DNA of 7,184 bases, taken from a candidate division TA06 bacterium. GTDB taxonomy: Bacteria > Ratteibacteria > UBA8468 > MWAK01. Shown one piece after another: positions 4,777-7,184 of this stretch. The notes below the pieces were generated by a model that ran no database searches, was not told the DNA's origin, and saw only the letters and a list, made by a program, of their open reading frames with translations. Position numbers and translations under genes: made by a program. The stretch is from assembly GCA_022704925.1 (NCBI GenBank), contig JAKJFK010000087.1, positions 1 to 7,184 on the forward strand. The letters run 5' to 3'. Each line of letters starts with the position of its first letter. Position 1 is the stretch's first letter.

Positions 4777-7184
4777 CTATCTGCGGTAGATGACCGCGTT
4801 CTCCAGCCCGAATTCGAAGAGCTGGTAGTCGCGGGTGAAGCGATCGCCCAGGACGAAGGTGCGCGGTCCGATGCCGGTATCCTGTTTGATTCCGGCCTGG
4901 CGATTGGGTCCGAAAGCATTGACCAGCGTCACCGCCGTGTCCAGTTCCAGGTGGTTCTCGCCCGGCTGCAGGGCCGCAGAAATGTCCACCAGCCAGGGCG
5001 CCCAGCGCCGGGTGGCGCAATCGCGGCCGTTGACCCGGACCCGGATCGAGGCCAGCCAGGAGACCCCGTTGAGTTTAAGCCAGGCGCCGCCGCCGTATCG
5101 TCCCCGCCAGCAGAAATCGGCCCGGTAGGTCAGGCGGCCGGAGTAAAAAGGATATCCTTCCACCGCCAGGTTCCGGCCAGCCGGGGTTCGATAACGGAAG
5201 ACCCGGTAGCGGCCCTCGGCCAGTTTCTCGAGGGAAAAATGGCCGCAGAGGTAGATCTCCTCGGCCTCGGTCGGAAAATGCTTCTGCCAAGCCTCGACCC
5301 GGTGGTGGCAGCCGGACCGGCTGATGTTGTTCACCTTGAGGCCGGCAATGACCAGCTGGTTCAATCCCTTCCGCAAGGCCGGCAGGTCAACCCGGGTAAA
5401 GTTGATATCCTTCCAGGAGCGTCCTGGTGAAAAAGGTCCATTGTCACCCCGCGATTTCCGGGGTTTGACCGGTACGCCGTTAAACTCGATCCGGTCGAGG
5501 TTCTCGGCCATCTCGATGGCCGCGAAGCAGCCTTCCAGTTCCACCGCCGATTCAAATTCGTAAACCGCCCGGAAGGGTGTACCCTCCGGGGCCGGGTAGA
5601 AGTGGGTATGCCAGGCCCCGGAAACCGGCCCCTGGTAGACCGTCCGGCCGTCCAACTCCAGGGAAAAATCGTTCAGGAGCAGGACATTCTCCTCCTGGAG
5701 ACGGCACTCGAATTTCCCCAGGAAGACGGCCGGTTTCCCGGCCGTAATGTCGCGGAACAGGACACCGCTGCCCAGCAGATCGGGCCAGACCGGTTCGGCC
5801 GAATCGGCTTCGGGGCCGGCAAGCACCAGCAGGCTCCCGGCCGGCGCCAGCTCGAATTCCAGGGAGTCCGAACCGGAAGGAACCCGGTAACTGCGTCCAT
5901 CGGACAGGTCTAGCACCGCCGCGCCGGCGGCCAGGCCGGGCAGCCGGGCGGAAACCAGGATCGCTCTCTTTTCATCGACGTTGACCAGCAGGTGGCGGAG
6001 TCCGTCACCCACCCGGCGTGTCTGGACATAGACCGCCGGAGCGCTGCGGCCGGTCCGGCGGTCCAGCACCGAGACCCGGTCCGGGCAGCGGGCGGCCACC
6101 AGCTCGACCGTTTCATCCAGAGAACCGGCCAGCTGGGCGGAAGGTATCTCCACCGGCCCGGGCCGGCCATCCACCAGTTCGGGCCGCCGGCCCATGAAGA
6201 GCACGAAACCGCCGGCGGCGGCGAAGCGGGTCAGCAGGTCCAGAGTGGCCCCGTTGAGGTTCAAGGCCGGCGGCACCACCACCGTGGAATAGGCATGCTC
6301 TTTCAGGCGCAGCTTCTCCCCCTCCACCCGGCCGTGTTCGGCCAGCAGGGATTCGTTGCCGTAATGAAAATCGATTTTTTCCTGGAGCAGGCGGAGCGTG
6401 AGATCGGCGAAGGGGCGGTCGTAAACGGAGGCGGACGCCCAGCCGTTGCCCCGGTCGACCGGAGAATATTCGCACCAGACGCTGGTCAGGGGCTGGATGA
6501 CCAGCACGTCGACCAGCCGTTTTCCCTCGGTGACCGCCCGGCAGAGGCGCCCCTGGTAATCGGCGAATTCCTTTTCGTCGTTCCACCAGGGCTGCTGGTA
6601 GAAGAGGTTGGCCGGGTAATCGCGCTTCCGTTCCCCGCGCATCGAGTAGAGCGACAGGTGGTGGTTGACGAAACCGATGCCCAGGACCGCCTGCCAGTCG
6701 CCGATCCACTTGCGGTGGAAGAAGCTGGCCTGGCCGCCCATGCAGCCGTAAACCTCGCAGAAGGCCCGCGCCTTGCCCAGCTGTTCGGCGGCCGAGCTGA
6801 CCTGCTTGACGGTGACGTTCTGGTCGATGTGGCGGCCCAGCTTGTCGATGCCCGGCCAGTCCATGAATTCGTAGTGGGCCATCACGTCGCCCGACCACTG
6901 GGTCTGGGAGACCAGGGTGTCCTCGGCCATGAAGTGGCCGGTAAAGATGAGTTTGTTCTCCCGGCACCAGTTATGATACTGGCGGGTGAAGCTCTCCCGG
7001 AAGAGGGCCGAAGCGGCCGTGTAGAAATCGAGGCGGGTCTGCCGGTAATCGCCGGTCGGAAAGAAGAGCTCCGGGAGGCGTTCCAGCAGGTCGTAACCGT
7101 GACGCTTCCTGAAGAAGTCCGGCAGGCTCTCCGACCAGGGGACGGCCGGTTCCCGGTACTGGCCGAAGAAGGAATAGCATGGCT
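4777..7184 (-). CDS. Large multidomain glycoside hydrolase (GH2/GH106-like), 5' truncated
   Basis: The frame stays open to the right edge, so the N-terminus is missing; 801 residues are visible. The ATG at 6930 is internal (visible residue 85), because family-like sequence such as KRHGYDLLERLPELFF and FTRQYHNWCRENKL precedes it. Visible 1-240 look like a TIM barrel: GHFMAED near 81-88, HYEFMDWPGID, KARAFCEVYGC with E143, then SMRGERKRDYP and a W-W motif. About 250-340 form a Rossmann-like, amidotransferase-like domain (VVVPPALNL, then GGFVLFMGRR). Two beta-sandwich regions follow, about 485-620 and 640-801. The last (VRVNGRD, WAPWLVDIS, LQPGENHLEL, NAFGP) resembles the GH2/GH106 sugar-binding jelly roll, where proteins are often annotated as alpha-L-rhamnosidase or beta-galactosidase. 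Cleavage of a plant- or algal-type glycan is likely; the linkage is unknown. E143 is a candidate catalytic acid only by position after a barrel strand. Export cannot be judged without the N-terminus. It is the first visible gene of the - strand operon. Confidence 0.8.
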   Translation of the reverse strand, partial: PCYSFFGQYREPAVPWSESLPDFFRKRHGYDLLERLPELFFPTGDYRQTRLDFYTAASALFRESFTRQYHNWCRENKLIFTGHFMAEDTLVSQTQWSGDVMAHYEFMDWPGIDKLGRHIDQNVTVKQVSSAAEQLGKARAFCEVYGCMGGQASFFHRKWIGDWQAVLGIGFVNHHLSLYSMRGERKRDYPANLFYQQPWWNDEKEFADYQGRLCRAVTEGKRLVDVLVIQPLTSVWCEYSPVDRGNGWASASVYDRPFADLTLRLLQEKIDFHYGNESLLAEHGRVEGEKLRLKEHAYSTVVVPPALNLNGATLDLLTRFAAAGGFVLFMGRRPELVDGRPGPVEIPSAQLAGSLDETVELVAARCPDRVSVLDRRTGRSAPAVYVQTRRVGDGLRHLLVNVDEKRAILVSARLPGLAAGAAVLDLSDGRSYRVPSGSDSLEFELAPAGSLLVLAGPEADSAEPVWPDLLGSGVLFRDITAGKPAVFLGKFECRLQEENVLLLNDFSLELDGRTVYQGPVSGAWHTHFYPAPEGTPFRAVYEFESAVELEGCFAAIEMAENLDRIEFNGVPVKPRKSRGDNGPFSPGRSWKDINFTRVDLPALRKGLNQLVIAGLKVNNISRSGCHHRVEAWQKHFPTEAEEIYLCGHFSLEKLAEGRYRVFRYRTPAGRNLAVEGYPFYSGRLTYRADFCWRGRYGGGAWLKLNGVSWLASIRVRVNGRDCATRRWAPWLVDISAALQPGENHLELDTAVTLVNAFGPNRQAGIKQDTGIGPRTFVLGDRFTRDYQLFEFGLENAVIYRR

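Noticed and set aside
2974-5430. An 818-codon open frame on the + strand running antisense across three genes.
   Set aside because: It overlies three well-supported - strand genes. Its translation is Pro/Gly/Ala/Arg-rich without family motifs. Long stop-free antisense frames are expected in such GC-rich DNA.
6113-6967. A 284-codon - strand frame overlapping the large hydrolase in another phase.
   Set aside because: The overlapping frame of the hydrolase has barrel and amidotransferase-like motifs; this one is a Pro/Arg/Gly-rich shadow.
1-7184. Very frequent GGCC/CCGG/GCCGG words that look like a dispersed repeat.
   Set aside because: They follow from GC-rich codon choice (GCC, CGG, GGC, CCG) inside genes, with no fixed spacing or flanking conservation.

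Overview
The window looks like a piece of a carbohydrate-degradation locus from a GC-rich, probably anaerobic or microaerophilic bacterium. The clue to lifestyle is a classical rubrerythrin. The mix of large unusual glycoside hydrolases, a PHP/DUF3604-type metallohydrolase and a uroporphyrinogen-decarboxylase-like methyltransferase resembles gene content I associate with Lentisphaerae/Kiritimatiellota, Planctomycetes, Hydrogenedentes or Armatimonadetes genomes. The taxonomic guess is weak and rests on gene families and base composition only.

Layout: the left edge (1-1347, + strand) carries the 3' portion of a GH29/GH42-like putative glycoside hydrolase whose start lies outside the window. It converges on a rubrerythrin gene (1344-1922, - strand), and the two stop codons share the palindrome TTAA. 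Rubrerythrin has its own strong SD and a good sigma-70-type promoter in an AT-rich island that stands out from its GC-rich surroundings. A PerR-box-like sequence overlaps the -10. Upstream on the - strand lies a probable three-gene operon read right to left: a large glycoside hydrolase truncated by the right edge (4777-7184), a PHP-domain/DUF3604-like protein (3181-4719) and a UroD-like methyltransferase (2094-3161), with gaps of 57 and 19 nt.

Working together (inference): the two hydrolases would release sugars from a deoxysugar- or galactose-containing glycan, and the PHP protein would hydrolyse an ester or phosphoester-type bond on an unknown substrate. The UroD-like protein could move a methyl group, for example from a methylated sugar or other methoxy compound, to a carrier encoded elsewhere. 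Rubrerythrin is probably a separate peroxide-defence unit that happens to sit in this locus. No RNA genes, CRISPR arrays, insertion sequences or prophage genes were seen. There is no gene-free stretch above 300 bases; the longest gap, 1923-2093, is described under the promoter, operator and repeat entries.
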